Source of the DNA: Marinoscillum pacificum
GTDB lineage: Bacteria; Bacteroidota; Bacteroidia; Cytophagales; Cyclobacteriaceae
DNA: 64,000 bases
NCBI RefSeq assembly: GCF_024714495.1
Contig: NZ_JAMZMJ010000008.1
Coordinates: 124,001 to 188,000, forward strand
Reading direction: 5' to 3'
The notes beneath the pieces are model-generated. The model made no database searches. It saw only the letters and a list, made by a program, of their open reading frames with translations, and was not told where the DNA came from. Shown piece by piece: positions 51,537-60,704 of this stretch. How positions within the stretch are numbered: the first letter of the stretch is position 1; every line of letters starts with the position of its first letter. The position numbers and the translations under genes are program-made.

Positions 51537-52661
51537 ATGTCAGACAATAATTCATCCAACAGAAGGAGCTTCCTCAAAAAAGCTAGCTCTGCCGCAGTTA
51601 TAGCTAGTTCCACAGCCGGACTCACCTCCTGTATATCCGAATCCACAAAAACGGTCAACATAAACTTCAACAACACCTATAAATGGAAAATGACCACTAC
51701 CTGGCCTCCAAATTTCCCTGTAGTTGGTGAAGGCTGTAAAATGATGGCAGAATGGGTGAAAGAAATGTCTGGCGGTAGAATGGAAATCACGGTTTATGGA
51801 GCTGGGGAACTCATTCCTGCATTAGAAGGATTTGATGCAGTGAGTAGTGGCGCTATAGAAATGAACCATGGTGCTGCTTATTACTGGGCCGGAAAACTAA
51901 TATGTGCTCCTTTCTTCACTGCAGTACCCTTTGGCATGAATGCACAACAAATGGGATCATGGATTATCTCTGGAGGTGGACAGCAACTTTGGGAAGAAGT
52001 ATATAAACCCTACGACCTCCTTCCTATAATTTGTGGAAACACAGGTGTGCAGATGGGCGGATGGTTTAACAAAGAAGTGAACTCACTTGATGATTTGAAA
52101 GGCCTGAAAATGCGCATACCTGGTCTTGGAGGAAAAGTCTTCGCCAAAGCAGGAGGAACGCCTCTACTTGTTTCTGGTGGCGAAATCTATACCAACCTGG
52201 AGCGTGGAGTGATAGATGCCACCGAATGGATTGGCCCATATCATGATTATAAAATGGGTTTTCATCAAGTAGCTAAATACTATTACTATCCTGGCTGGCA
52301 CGAACCAGGACCCGTACTTGAATTGATATGCAACAAATCAAAATTCAATGAACTTCCATCTGACTTACAAGAAATAGTGCGAACAGCAGCTTACAGGCTC
52401 AACAGATGGATGATGGCTGAATTCGATTACAAAAACGGCGAATACCTTCAAAAAATCATTAACGAGACAGATGTAGAACTAAAGGCTTTTCCGGCTGAAG
52501 TAATGCACGGTCTCCAACAAGCTACCAAGGACACGATAGATGAGTTGGTTGAAAAAGATGAACAGACACGCAAGGTTTATGAACACTACTCTAACTTTAG
52601 AAATAACATCAAAAGCTGGATGAACATCAGTGAAAAGATTTTTTACAACGAAATAGGTTAA
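51537..52661 (+). CDS. TRAP-type transporter substrate-binding protein (DctP family), no permease beside it
   Basis: The 374-residue periplasmic binding protein starts best at ATG 51537, giving SNRRSFLKKASSAAVIASST, a twin-arginine-type signal, with Cys in GLTSC as possible lipidation site. The upstream in-frame start at 51495 would add 14 residues before the signal. The DctP fold is seen in YKWKMTTTWPPNFPVVGEGC, GGRMEITVYGAGELIPALEGFDAVSSGAIEM, LKGLKMRIPGLGGKVFAKAGGTP and GVIDATEWIGPYHDYKMGF. This resembles the TakP-like group that binds alpha-keto acids or similar carboxylates. TRAP systems need DctQ/DctM membrane subunits; none is in the window, so they must be elsewhere or absent. Confidence 0.88.
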   Translation: MSDNNSSNRRSFLKKASSAAVIASSTAGLTSCISESTKTVNINFNNTYKWKMTTTWPPNFPVVGEGCKMMAEWVKEMSGGRMEITVYGAGELIPALEGFDAVSSGAIEMNHGAAYYWAGKLICAPFFTAVPFGMNAQQMGSWIISGGGQQLWEEVYKPYDLLPIICGNTGVQMGGWFNKEVNSLDDLKGLKMRIPGLGGKVFAKAGGTPLLVSGGEIYTNLERGVIDATEWIGPYHDYKMGFHQVAKYYYYPGWHEPGPVLELICNKSKFNELPSDLQEIVRTAAYRLNRWMMAEFDYKNGEYLQKIINETDVELKAFPAEVMHGLQQATKDTIDELVEKDEQTRKVYEHYSNFRNNIKSWMNISEKIFYNEIG

Positions 52662-52671
52662 AAAAACACAG

Positions 52672-52709
52672 CCGATCTAAGGCTCAAAAACTTGAACTAA
52701 AGATCGGCC
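52672..52709. terminator. Weak terminator-like stem-loop after the TRAP binding protein
   Basis: GCCGATCT ... AGATCGGC forms an 8-bp stem with a large loop of about 21-22 bases. A run of A precedes it, which becomes a T-run on the minus strand, so it fits better as a terminator for the LytTR gene or as a bidirectional element. Confidence 0.4.
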
Positions 52710-52878
52710 AACTCCCAACCAGCTATAGGAATTCTTCTGTGTCTTTGTAGTGATCTACCACAATCACTACCCCGTAATGCATATACCAAATCTAACGACA
52801 CATAGTGACCACATCAAGGAAGGTGGGACGGATAGCCAAATACAGGGACAAAGAGCATTCAATAATAACGCCATTAGA

Positions 52879-53565
52879 CTATTTACCATGCAATTCCCTT
52901 AATACTTCGGCTTTAAAATTTCTTGAAATAGGGATTTCCGCATTATTCTTCATTTTACACATATCCCTTTCAACCAACGAAATCTGCCTTTTATTAACCA
53001 GGAAGGAGCGATGAACCTGCAAATAATATGAAGGAATTTTATCCAAAATTTCTTTTAGAGTCAATCGCACTTTAATGGCGTTTTCATCCTCATTAATAGC
53101 ATGAAAAATCAAATAATTTCTGGAAGACTCAATATGATTTATTTCTCTTAAGTCGATATTAAAAAAATGGCTTCCTGAGCCTACATGCAACTCATTAAAC
53201 TCAACATCAATTCTCGCCTTTGCCAACTGGATTTGAGCTATCAATTGCGCCTGCGTAAATGGCTTGACCAAATAACCCAATGGCTCCACCAAAATAGCTT
53301 CTTTAAGCGTATCGGGATCTGAATAGGCCGTAATGTAAATAAAGGGAATATCCCTTTCTCGCAAATAACGACCAATCTGAACACCTTCTTTTCCTTCTCC
53401 CAGATTAATATCCAGAACAACCAGGTCCGGACACAAATCACTCATCAATTCTAAGAAGGCATCCTTAGAATACTCGCTAGCCACCACTTCACACCCCATT
53501 TCCTCAACATACTGAACAATGAGGTTATTGATAATCGCATCATCTTCACAAACAGCTAATTTCAT
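52879..53565 (-). CDS. LytTR-family response regulator (system 1)
   Basis: A 228-residue response regulator. The receiver domain (1-120) has acidic pocket EDD near residue 7-9, phospho-acceptor Asp in LVVLDINLGEG, the Thr/Ser in FIYITAYSD and the Lys in GYLVKPF. A LytTR DNA-binding domain (about 130-228) follows, with LREINHIESSRNYLIFHA and LQVHRSFLVNKRQISLVERD. It overlaps the upstream histidine kinase by four bases (ATGA), a cognate pair. Its closest relative in the window is the LytTR regulator at 60000-60704. Confidence 0.92.
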   Translation of the reverse strand: MKLAVCEDDAIINNLIVQYVEEMGCEVVASEYSKDAFLELMSDLCPDLVVLDINLGEGKEGVQIGRYLRERDIPFIYITAYSDPDTLKEAILVEPLGYLVKPFTQAQLIAQIQLAKARIDVEFNELHVGSGSHFFNIDLREINHIESSRNYLIFHAINEDENAIKVRLTLKEILDKIPSYYLQVHRSFLVNKRQISLVERDMCKMKNNAEIPISRNFKAEVLRELHGK

Positions 53566-55469
53566 TGCAATGGATAGTTGATGGACAGGTAAATACTATC
53601 AGAAATCCCATCATAAGTAATTGTACCCTTCAGTTGATTAACTAACATTTTAATCAATTTCAGGCCAACAGTCTGTGGATTACTAAAGTCAAGCACTTTT
53701 GAAACATCCACAGCACTATCAGCTATTTTCAGACACAACTTACCTTCATTTAATGAGACTCCAATATCGACTGTACCACCATTAATTGGCAGCAATGAAT
53801 GTTTTATAGCATTGGTAACCAACTCGTTGATAATTACCCCTAATAAAACAGCCTTATCACCAGGAATAACAATGGACTTGAGGAGCGAATTCACATTCAC
53901 TGACACATTAGATGTGATATTTTCAATTTGCATTTTGATTTCAGAAATCAAATAATTCAAATCTACCCCTTCAAGATTTCCTCTAGAAAGCAACGATGCG
54001 TGAAGCATAGCCATGGATTCGAGACGCTCCTTAACTTTATCTAATTCAACTTTTGCCTCCTCGCTGGATGACTGTGATTTTTGAAGTTGTATTAGACCGA
54101 TTAAAAAGCTTAAATTATTCTTAACTCTATGATGCACATCCTTGAGCAATTGCTCTTTGTTGGTAACAGCCTCTGATAATTGACCATTGATTCGATTTAT
54201 TTGCTTGTTTTTTGATTTCAAAGACAAATAAAAAATTAGCACAACAACAAGTAAAGCTCCAGCTGTGACTAATGCGATGAGGATTAAGTTAAATTTCTGA
54301 CGTTCCCGTTCAGCTCTGGCAAGCTCTACTTGCAGTTCCAGTTTTTTACGCTCTACTTCTAAGTTTGCAGTCCTTACCGCAACCTCTTTATTAACTAGTG
54401 TAGAACGTTCCAAACTAACTGCTGCTTTGGCAGAATCTAAGTATCGATAAGCTAGCTTAATATCATTGGACAAGAGACTGATGGTTGCCAAATGCTCGTA
54501 GTAAGTATATAGGACAGAATACCACTGATACTTTCTTATTACCGGCATTACCTCATTAATTAATTGACTTGCCTTATCAAATTGACGCATTTCAATCCAA
54601 TGGCTACATAAATTACCCGCAGCGCTCACCCAGTACCGATCATATCCAGCCTCCTTCCACAAATCAATAGCAGTCAACAGTAATCCTTCTATCTCTGCAT
54701 CATCTCCCATTCGCGCCAAAACAGATGCCAATTCATTATAAGCTTCAGCCATCAAGACTTTATTCCCTGTTTTCTTAGACAGATCCAAATATTTCCTTGT
54801 AGTTATTAAAGCAGAGTCCAATTGGTTTGACTCATTGAAAACTGCAGCCTTTCTGCTGAACTTGTAAAGCTCCAACTCCATAGTGACATTTGAAGCGCTT
54901 GATAATTTATCCGCACCGTAGAGGTATTCTAATGCGAGCTCAAAATTTCCTATTGCTCGATAATATTCTCCAAGGTTCACATACAATATGACCAGACCAA
55001 CGTCATCTTTTGTTAATTGATAAACCTTCAGTGCTTCTCTAAATGCTTCAATAGAATTAGCATAATCTCCAGTATACTTTAACAGCCGGGCCTTCAACAC
55101 CAAACAGTCAGCCAACAAAGATTCATTAAGACTATTACTCATTAAAATAGCTAAATAATCCTTCGCTTCATCAAATTGACTTAGACCGCCCAAGGCTTTA
55201 GCTCGGAAATAAGAGAAAACTTGCTTTGATTCTGGACTAAAATCATCAGACATCAACAAACTATCAATCATCAATAAAGACTGAGAAGCATCACTAGTTA
55301 GCAGTCTTGCAAATTGATTCATTTCTCGATTAAAGGCTCTTCTCTCCCTCTCATCTATATTAATATCATATAAATCTATGAGTGTATGCACCGGTCGATA
55401 CTGGTATGACGCTGAAGCACCAAAGAATAAATTTACGAGTGTGAATAGAAATAATAGCTTCTTCACCAT
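53562..55469 (-). CDS. TPR-containing HisKA_2-type histidine kinase with degraded G1 box (system 1)
   Basis: A 635-residue sensor kinase: signal peptide (MVKKLLFLFTLVNLFFGASA), TPR-type periplasmic region (about 30-365), one transmembrane helix (about 398-418, FNLILIALVTAGALLVVVLIFYL), then HisKA_2 with LLKDVHHRVKNNLSFLIGLIQLQ carrying the phospho-acceptor His, and an HATPase domain with N box INELVTNAIKHSL. The G1 box, normally D-x-G-x-G, reads IADSAVDVS, losing both Gly residues. Autokinase activity may be weak or absent. It lies 45 bases after a terminator that follows the PID-CTERM-like gene. Confidence 0.88.
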   Translation of the reverse strand: MVKKLLFLFTLVNLFFGASASYQYRPVHTLIDLYDINIDERERRAFNREMNQFARLLTSDASQSLLMIDSLLMSDDFSPESKQVFSYFRAKALGGLSQFDEAKDYLAILMSNSLNESLLADCLVLKARLLKYTGDYANSIEAFREALKVYQLTKDDVGLVILYVNLGEYYRAIGNFELALEYLYGADKLSSASNVTMELELYKFSRKAAVFNESNQLDSALITTRKYLDLSKKTGNKVLMAEAYNELASVLARMGDDAEIEGLLLTAIDLWKEAGYDRYWVSAAGNLCSHWIEMRQFDKASQLINEVMPVIRKYQWYSVLYTYYEHLATISLLSNDIKLAYRYLDSAKAAVSLERSTLVNKEVAVRTANLEVERKKLELQVELARAERERQKFNLILIALVTAGALLVVVLIFYLSLKSKNKQINRINGQLSEAVTNKEQLLKDVHHRVKNNLSFLIGLIQLQKSQSSSEEAKVELDKVKERLESMAMLHASLLSRGNLEGVDLNYLISEIKMQIENITSNVSVNVNSLLKSIVIPGDKAVLLGVIINELVTNAIKHSLLPINGGTVDIGVSLNEGKLCLKIADSAVDVSKVLDFSNPQTVGLKLIKMLVNQLKGTITYDGISDSIYLSINYPLQ

Positions 55470-55513
55470 TGGAGAATAAGATAGGCCTAAATCCTATTAT
55501 TTAATAGATTAGC

Positions 55514-55558
55514 ACAAAAAAACCGACTCCTCTTTTGGTGAAAAAGTTGAAGTCGGCT
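55514..55558 (-). terminator. Terminator between PID-CTERM-like gene and kinase
   Basis: On the minus strand, GCCGACTTC...GGAGTCGG followed by TTTTTTT forms a hairpin with a long loop of about 22 bases. It lies 26 bases past the stop of the 59-residue gene. It ends the BspA/PID-CTERM transcript before the kinase gene. Confidence 0.7.
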
Positions 55559-55583
55559 TATCCCAATCAGCTATGATTACTTT

Positions 55584-55763
55584 TTATTCGCTCTTTCTTA
55601 AGTCCCTGATTTTTTTAATCCCATACACTCCTCCCGCAGCAAGCAGCAAACTCAAGCCCCCGTCAATCGGTGTAGCAGGTGGAGCTGATGGCTGAGCCAT
55701 CGCAGGAAGAACTAATAAAATTGCTGGAAGTATGAATAGGATTTTATATAATATGTTTTTCAT
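55584..55763 (-). CDS. Small PID-CTERM-like protein, exported
   Basis: A 59-residue protein too short for common gene finders. It has an N-terminal signal peptide (MKNILYKILFILPAILLVLPAMA) with a likely cleavage after AMA, a short Pro-rich linker QPSAPPAT, then PIDGGLSLLLAAGGVYGIKK and a basic end RDLRKSE. The Pro-Ile-Asp-Gly-Gly start, a single hydrophobic helix and a basic tail are the layout of the PID-CTERM sorting signal known from Bacteroidota. It starts 11 bases after the stop of the giant BspA-like gene and is followed by a terminator, so the two form one transcript. Confidence 0.8.
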   Translation of the reverse strand: MKNILYKILFILPAILLVLPAMAQPSAPPATPIDGGLSLLLAAGGVYGIKKIRDLRKSE

Positions 55764-55774
55764 GATTGTTTCGG

Positions 55775-58700
55775 TTATTTCAAGACTACTTTAAATGATT
55801 GCTTGCCATCTGTGACGAAGTATACCCCCGCAGGTACTGACATCTGAACTTGCGCTGAATGCTCCAAACTTAGAGTCATAACTTGTTGACCTGAAAGATT
55901 TAGAACCTTAAAGTTCCTTTTCACACCGTCTTGAATAGTGAAGTAAAGCGTATTATTAGCAGCATAAACATGCAAGTTATCATCAGTCAATCCAAGAACA
56001 TTTCTGCTCCTAACAAGAACAAAACGACCATTATTCTGCCCTGACTGAGCCGAAAATTCATATCCAGCACCAGCATCTACGATTTCACCCGTCAGATTAT
56101 CTCTCAGATATAAAAACTCTCCTTTTGATTCGCTAAAATCTAATTCAATCTTATAGATTCCTTGCTCTGACACATTAAAAGCCAATGGAATTTGCTCCTT
56201 TAAGTGAGTGATCGTTTGTATCGCCAATGCATCTTCACCTTTAATTGAATAGATGAGATTAGGTGATGAAGTACTAAATACTCTTCCATCATATCCTTTA
56301 GAAAACTCAGTGTTGCTTGCCTCATCATTCCACCCAACAATGGCTTGCTTGAACAGGCCATTGGCATTTGTCAAATTAACTCTAACAATTGATGCTTTTT
56401 CATCAGAAGATCTAAAGAAATTACCATCAGCATTGCTGGCACTTACCCTCATAGACTCTGTAAATTCCACCGAACCTGCGCTACCATCCATCTGAATGAA
56501 AAAACCTTGCATTGACCCGATATGACCATTCCATCTGGACTCATTATCAGGACCATTATTATCAGTAGCGCCTGTTTTAGTTACCACTATATAATCGCTA
56601 TTGGACCCTCTTCCAGTATCCGATCCATTGTCATCCCAAACATAGAGCGTGCCTGTAATGTCAGAATTACCATCAATGAACTCATTTACATCTATTGCCG
56701 CAGGATAAGGATTACTTAATAAGTGAAATCCATCATTGACAGCAGAAGCAGTATAACTCACAGTACCATCATTTGGTCTTCCTGTGAATTCAATAATTTG
56801 CTGCTCTGCCTGGGTATAGCCTCTCCCTGGCACTAATGCATCACTACTTGCGTCTATCCATCTCGCTAAATCATCAGATATCTCTGAAGCTGACTCGTCA
56901 TAGCTATACACATGACTTCCTAATTGGACCCCAGTTATGGTGCTTCCACCATTTTCCACAGGCACTCCCACAAAACTGTACTTACCGTCACTGTATCTTG
57001 TATTTCTAGAAAAAGTAATGTTTTCTGCAATGGTGTTCCCATCATAGGTAATCAAAGAGGAACCTGAAGACACTTCAAAAGTACCGTCATTTGTTAGGTC
57101 ACCATGAACTTCAATGGACCCATTCAGCACTATACTTGCTCCTGATGAGATGCTTAAGTTATTGCATTCAAACCCAGCAGTATATGTTCCAGATGCCATA
57201 ACTACATCATCATTAATAGAAGGACCAACACCATTACTCCACGACGATCCATTCCAGGTGATTACATCACAAGACTCTCCACCATCTAAAATGCTCCAGT
57301 TAAAATTGTCAATAAGCATTTGTCTGGCATTTCCTCCAGCGCAATAAGTGAGACCATTAGCACCCAGCGACAGGTTACTTTGAAGTCCAGTATTTTGAGC
57401 CCAACCGATCAGTGTGTTGTCATAGTTTTCTGTGCTCAAGCCAGCATTCTTAAAAATTCCTCCTAACGTGGTAACACTACTCAAATCCCAGTCTCCCAAG
57501 TCCTGATCAAACGAACTAGCACCTTCAAACAAACCACTTGTAGTAGTGACATTACTTACATCCCATGAACTGACATCCTGATTAAAGACGGTATTATTAC
57601 TAAATGTGGAGCCCATCGAGGTTACGCTACTGACATCCCAGGATCCAATATCCCCATTGAATCCCGAGTAGGCAAATGCCCAATCCATATTAGTAATATT
57701 GCTAACATCCCAATCACTTAAATCGCTGTTGAAATTGGAACATTGATAAAATGCCCTAAACAGACTGGTTGCAATCGATAAGTCTGGTATATCTGTTGCA
57801 GTCATTTCCAGATTGGTGCACTGAGCAAAAGATCCATTCAAGTCCCACCACTGCGTATCTCCCCATTGCACAATTTCAATGAGTTGCTTCATCCCTTTAT
57901 TGTCAACTACTCGGAAGGTATGATAATCGCCACTTACCGAAATTAAATAATCTCCATCAGCAGCATAGGTATGCGTGGCTTCTTTTACCACATCTTCAGA
58001 CACCTGACCATCACCCCAGTCAATGTCAAACTTTCCAAGATATACTCCACTTGCATAGTACCTAACCTGGTTATAATCCGCAGTACCATCATCTTCTATA
58101 TGCCACTTGGTGATGAAAGGATCTGGACAGACTTCTGTATCCCCTTCAATATTCCAATTATATGTATCAATCAAAGACGCTCTTCCATCTCCGCCTTCAC
58201 AGTATTCCAAACCAACACCTCCAAAACGAACATTCGATTGTAAACCGCTCAACTGGGACCAGCTATTAAGTATCAAATCGTAATTGGAAGAACTAAGTGA
58301 AGTATTATCAAAAATATTCCGCATGTTGGTCATACTGGTCACGTCCCAGTCGCTTAAGTCCTGATCAAATGATGACGCGCCAGAGAACATAAAGTAAGCA
58401 ATAGTAACGTTGCTAACATCCCAACCTCCAATATCTTGATTGAATGATGTAGCTCCAGCAAACATGCTCCCCATATTGGTAGCAGATGAAGTATTCCATC
58501 CACTGATATCTGCATTGAAGCCAGGCACATTCTGAAACATTACCGAAAAACTCGCCCCGGAACTAACATCCCAAGATGAAAGGTCGGCAGCAAATGCACT
58601 TGCATTTTCGAACATGTTATTAAAGCCCGAAACCGAAGACACATCCCAGCTCCCAATTTCTTGATTAAAAGCAGTGGCACCTCGGAACATGCTGGACATA

Positions 58701-59872
58701 TTGGTCACATTACCAGTATTCCAAGACCCAATATCCTGATTAAAAGCTGTTGCATTGTAAAACATCAAATACATATTAGTCACCTGACTTACGTCCCAAC
58801 CTCCAATGTTTTGATTGAATGACGAAGCGCCTCTAAATGCAGCATATAAATTGGTAACTGCTCCTACATTCCACGATGAAATATCTCCATTAAAATTAGT
58901 GGCATTATAAAAAATCTGCTGGAGATCTGTAACTGCACTCACGTCCCAGCCTGATATATCTGAATTGAACGAACTGGCTCCATAAAATAAACTATTCATA
59001 TTGGTGACGCCACTTACATCCCAGCCACTAAGGTTTCCATTGAATGAAGATGCATTTTTAAAGACACTGGTCATGTCTGTAATCCCACTCACATCCCACG
59101 AGGTGAGGTCTGAATTAAAATCTGTAGCATTCTCAAACATGTTGTTCATAGCAACCAAAGCAGGGGTAGTCCATCCACTTAGATCACTCGCAAAACTAGA
59201 GGCTCCATAAAACATGTATGACATATCGGTCACACTACTCGGGTTCCAGGTACTTAAATCGGAATTGAAGGAGGAAGCTCCATAGAACATTCTATTCATA
59301 TCAGTTACAGCACTAACATCCCAATCACTTAGATCTCCATTGAAGGAAGATGATCCTATGAACATTTCACTCATATTGGTAACACTACTCACATCCCATC
59401 CGGTAAAATCAACTGTACCAAGACCTGCGTTTTGAAACATATTGGACATGTCTGTCACGTTAGTAAGATCAGGAACATCTGTGGCACTAACCACCAGATT
59501 GGAACAATTACGAAACATCTGATTCATGGAAGCCCACTGAATATCTCCCCATTGAACCACTTCAACTAGCTCCCATGTATATGAAAAACTGAAAGGAAAA
59601 TTCAGAATCGGATACTCTCCATAAATCTTAATGGTTTTCACTCCCGAGGTTGCATAATCATGCACCACTCCTCCACTGGAGGTTTTTGACTCAATAGTAC
59701 CATCTCCCCAGTCTACGGTGAAGTTGTAACTGTAACTGGAATTTTGAGGAAGCACCACTCTTACTCCTCCATTAGTATCCCATTTAGTGATAAACGGATT
59801 TCCGGTAGGTTGTGAGAAAAGAGCAAAACTTGCCAGAAAAAGCAAGCACAATAGCGGTATAGTTTTATTCAT
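55775..59872 (-). CDS. Giant BspA/DUF285-repeat surface protein with T9SS sorting domain
   Basis: A 1,365-residue secreted protein. After the signal peptide (residues 1-20) comes a PKD-like domain with VDWGDGTIESKTSSGG. Then follow about 16 BspA/DUF285 repeats of about 24 residues with WDVSxVTNMxxMF (about 125-560), a second WGDG domain, five more repeats (about 690-850), a beta-rich region (about 880-1290) and a C-terminal type IX sorting domain (NFKVLNLSGQQVMTLSLEHS ... GVYFVTDGKQSFKVVLK). It should be exported by T9SS and held at the cell surface, with adhesin or binding roles. It is co-transcribed with the PID-CTERM-like gene and flanked by two LytTR systems. Confidence 0.92.
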   Translation of the reverse strand: MNKTIPLLCLLFLASFALFSQPTGNPFITKWDTNGGVRVVLPQNSSYSYNFTVDWGDGTIESKTSSGGVVHDYATSGVKTIKIYGEYPILNFPFSFSYTWELVEVVQWGDIQWASMNQMFRNCSNLVVSATDVPDLTNVTDMSNMFQNAGLGTVDFTGWDVSSVTNMSEMFIGSSSFNGDLSDWDVSAVTDMNRMFYGASSFNSDLSTWNPSSVTDMSYMFYGASSFASDLSGWTTPALVAMNNMFENATDFNSDLTSWDVSGITDMTSVFKNASSFNGNLSGWDVSGVTNMNSLFYGASSFNSDISGWDVSAVTDLQQIFYNATNFNGDISSWNVGAVTNLYAAFRGASSFNQNIGGWDVSQVTNMYLMFYNATAFNQDIGSWNTGNVTNMSSMFRGATAFNQEIGSWDVSSVSGFNNMFENASAFAADLSSWDVSSGASFSVMFQNVPGFNADISGWNTSSATNMGSMFAGATSFNQDIGGWDVSNVTIAYFMFSGASSFDQDLSDWDVTSMTNMRNIFDNTSLSSSNYDLILNSWSQLSGLQSNVRFGGVGLEYCEGGDGRASLIDTYNWNIEGDTEVCPDPFITKWHIEDDGTADYNQVRYYASGVYLGKFDIDWGDGQVSEDVVKEATHTYAADGDYLISVSGDYHTFRVVDNKGMKQLIEIVQWGDTQWWDLNGSFAQCTNLEMTATDIPDLSIATSLFRAFYQCSNFNSDLSDWDVSNITNMDWAFAYSGFNGDIGSWDVSSVTSMGSTFSNNTVFNQDVSSWDVSNVTTTSGLFEGASSFDQDLGDWDLSSVTTLGGIFKNAGLSTENYDNTLIGWAQNTGLQSNLSLGANGLTYCAGGNARQMLIDNFNWSILDGGESCDVITWNGSSWSNGVGPSINDDVVMASGTYTAGFECNNLSISSGASIVLNGSIEVHGDLTNDGTFEVSSGSSLITYDGNTIAENITFSRNTRYSDGKYSFVGVPVENGGSTITGVQLGSHVYSYDESASEISDDLARWIDASSDALVPGRGYTQAEQQIIEFTGRPNDGTVSYTASAVNDGFHLLSNPYPAAIDVNEFIDGNSDITGTLYVWDDNGSDTGRGSNSDYIVVTKTGATDNNGPDNESRWNGHIGSMQGFFIQMDGSAGSVEFTESMRVSASNADGNFFRSSDEKASIVRVNLTNANGLFKQAIVGWNDEASNTEFSKGYDGRVFSTSSPNLIYSIKGEDALAIQTITHLKEQIPLAFNVSEQGIYKIELDFSESKGEFLYLRDNLTGEIVDAGAGYEFSAQSGQNNGRFVLVRSRNVLGLTDDNLHVYAANNTLYFTIQDGVKRNFKVLNLSGQQVMTLSLEHSAQVQMSVPAGVYFVTDGKQSFKVVLK
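58195..59500 (-). repeat. Coding tandem repeats (~72 bp units) of the BspA-type protein
   Basis: About 16 degenerate units encoding the 24-residue DUF285 repeat (W-D/N-V-x-x-V-T-N-M-x-x-M-F followed by x-x-A-x-x-F-N-x-D-I/L-x-x-W). They are similar in protein but much more variable in DNA, so the array is old rather than freshly expanded. A second, shorter run of five units covers about 57320-57800. Confidence 0.8.
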
Positions 59873-59999
59873 CTTTTGCTGTTTAGGTTTATAAATCAGC
59901 AGTGAAGATGTCTTTAAATCAATAATGAATCATCCCGCTTTTAAGGGAAGAGCGAGTAAAACCTAGTAAAAAGAATGTTAAAATGAGTAAACGGAATCC

Positions 60000-60704
60000 C
60001 TACAAAACCGGCAAGCTATCCATAAAACTCTTGCGGTACGACTTACCAATCTGCACCTTATGAGCTCCAATAAAGACATATCCTTCAGAAATAGAATTGA
60101 TCTTATCAAAATTGATCAAATGCGACCGATGAATTCTTCTAAAACCAAAAGGGAGCAACTTATCTTCAATACTTTTGAGGGTATGACTGATGAGATATTT
60201 TCCTTTATCGGTATAGATGAATGAATAATTGTCACTAGCCTCTACGAAAAGGATATCTGATGACATGACGGAAACCACCTCATTTCCATCTCTAACAAAA
60301 AACTTTTCCGGGGTACGATTGACGATTTCAGATTGTCTAGTAACTGAGCGGGACAGGGCAATTTCTAAATTAACAACCAGGTCTTTTTCGCTAAAAGGTT
60401 TTACCACATAGCCTGCCGGATTTGTCAGTTTTGCACGGTCTATTGTGGCCTGATCATAATAGGAAGTAAGAAAGATAAACGGAATATCTAAACGAGCAGC
60501 CAATTCTATCCCATCCATCTGTCCTTCGATATTCACATCTAGCAATGCAATATCGATATCAGATTTGGCAATCTCCTCTAAAGCATCGGCAGCCTCATCC
60601 ACCATAGCCACAACTTCGTAATTGTTCTTTGTTAGTATACCCGAGATATCATAAGCAATCAACGGCTCATCCTCTACTATCAGTACTTTCGCTTTGCTCA
60701 TCAC
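60000..60704 (-). CDS. LytTR-family response regulator (system 2)
   Basis: A 234-residue response regulator. The receiver domain has KVLIVEDEPLIAYD, the phospho-acceptor Asp in IALLDVNIEG, Thr/Ser in FIFLTSYYD and Lys in GYVVKPFSEKD. The LytTR domain follows, with SDILFVEASDNYSFIYT and RRIHRSHLINFDKINSI. The four-base overlap with the upstream kinase makes it the partner of that kinase. The stop lies 127 bases upstream of the BspA-like gene, which is the most likely target by position; no binding site was identified. Confidence 0.92.
   Translation of the reverse strand: MMSKAKVLIVEDEPLIAYDISGILTKNNYEVVAMVDEAADALEEIAKSDIDIALLDVNIEGQMDGIELAARLDIPFIFLTSYYDQATIDRAKLTNPAGYVVKPFSEKDLVVNLEIALSRSVTRQSEIVNRTPEKFFVRDGNEVVSVMSSDILFVEASDNYSFIYTDKGKYLISHTLKSIEDKLLPFGFRRIHRSHLINFDKINSISEGYVFIGAHKVQIGKSYRKSFMDSLPVL

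Noticed and set aside
58195-59500. Regular ~72-base spacing considered as a noncoding repeat array
   Set aside because: The frame is open throughout and codes the known DUF285 repeat, so the periodicity is that of the protein.
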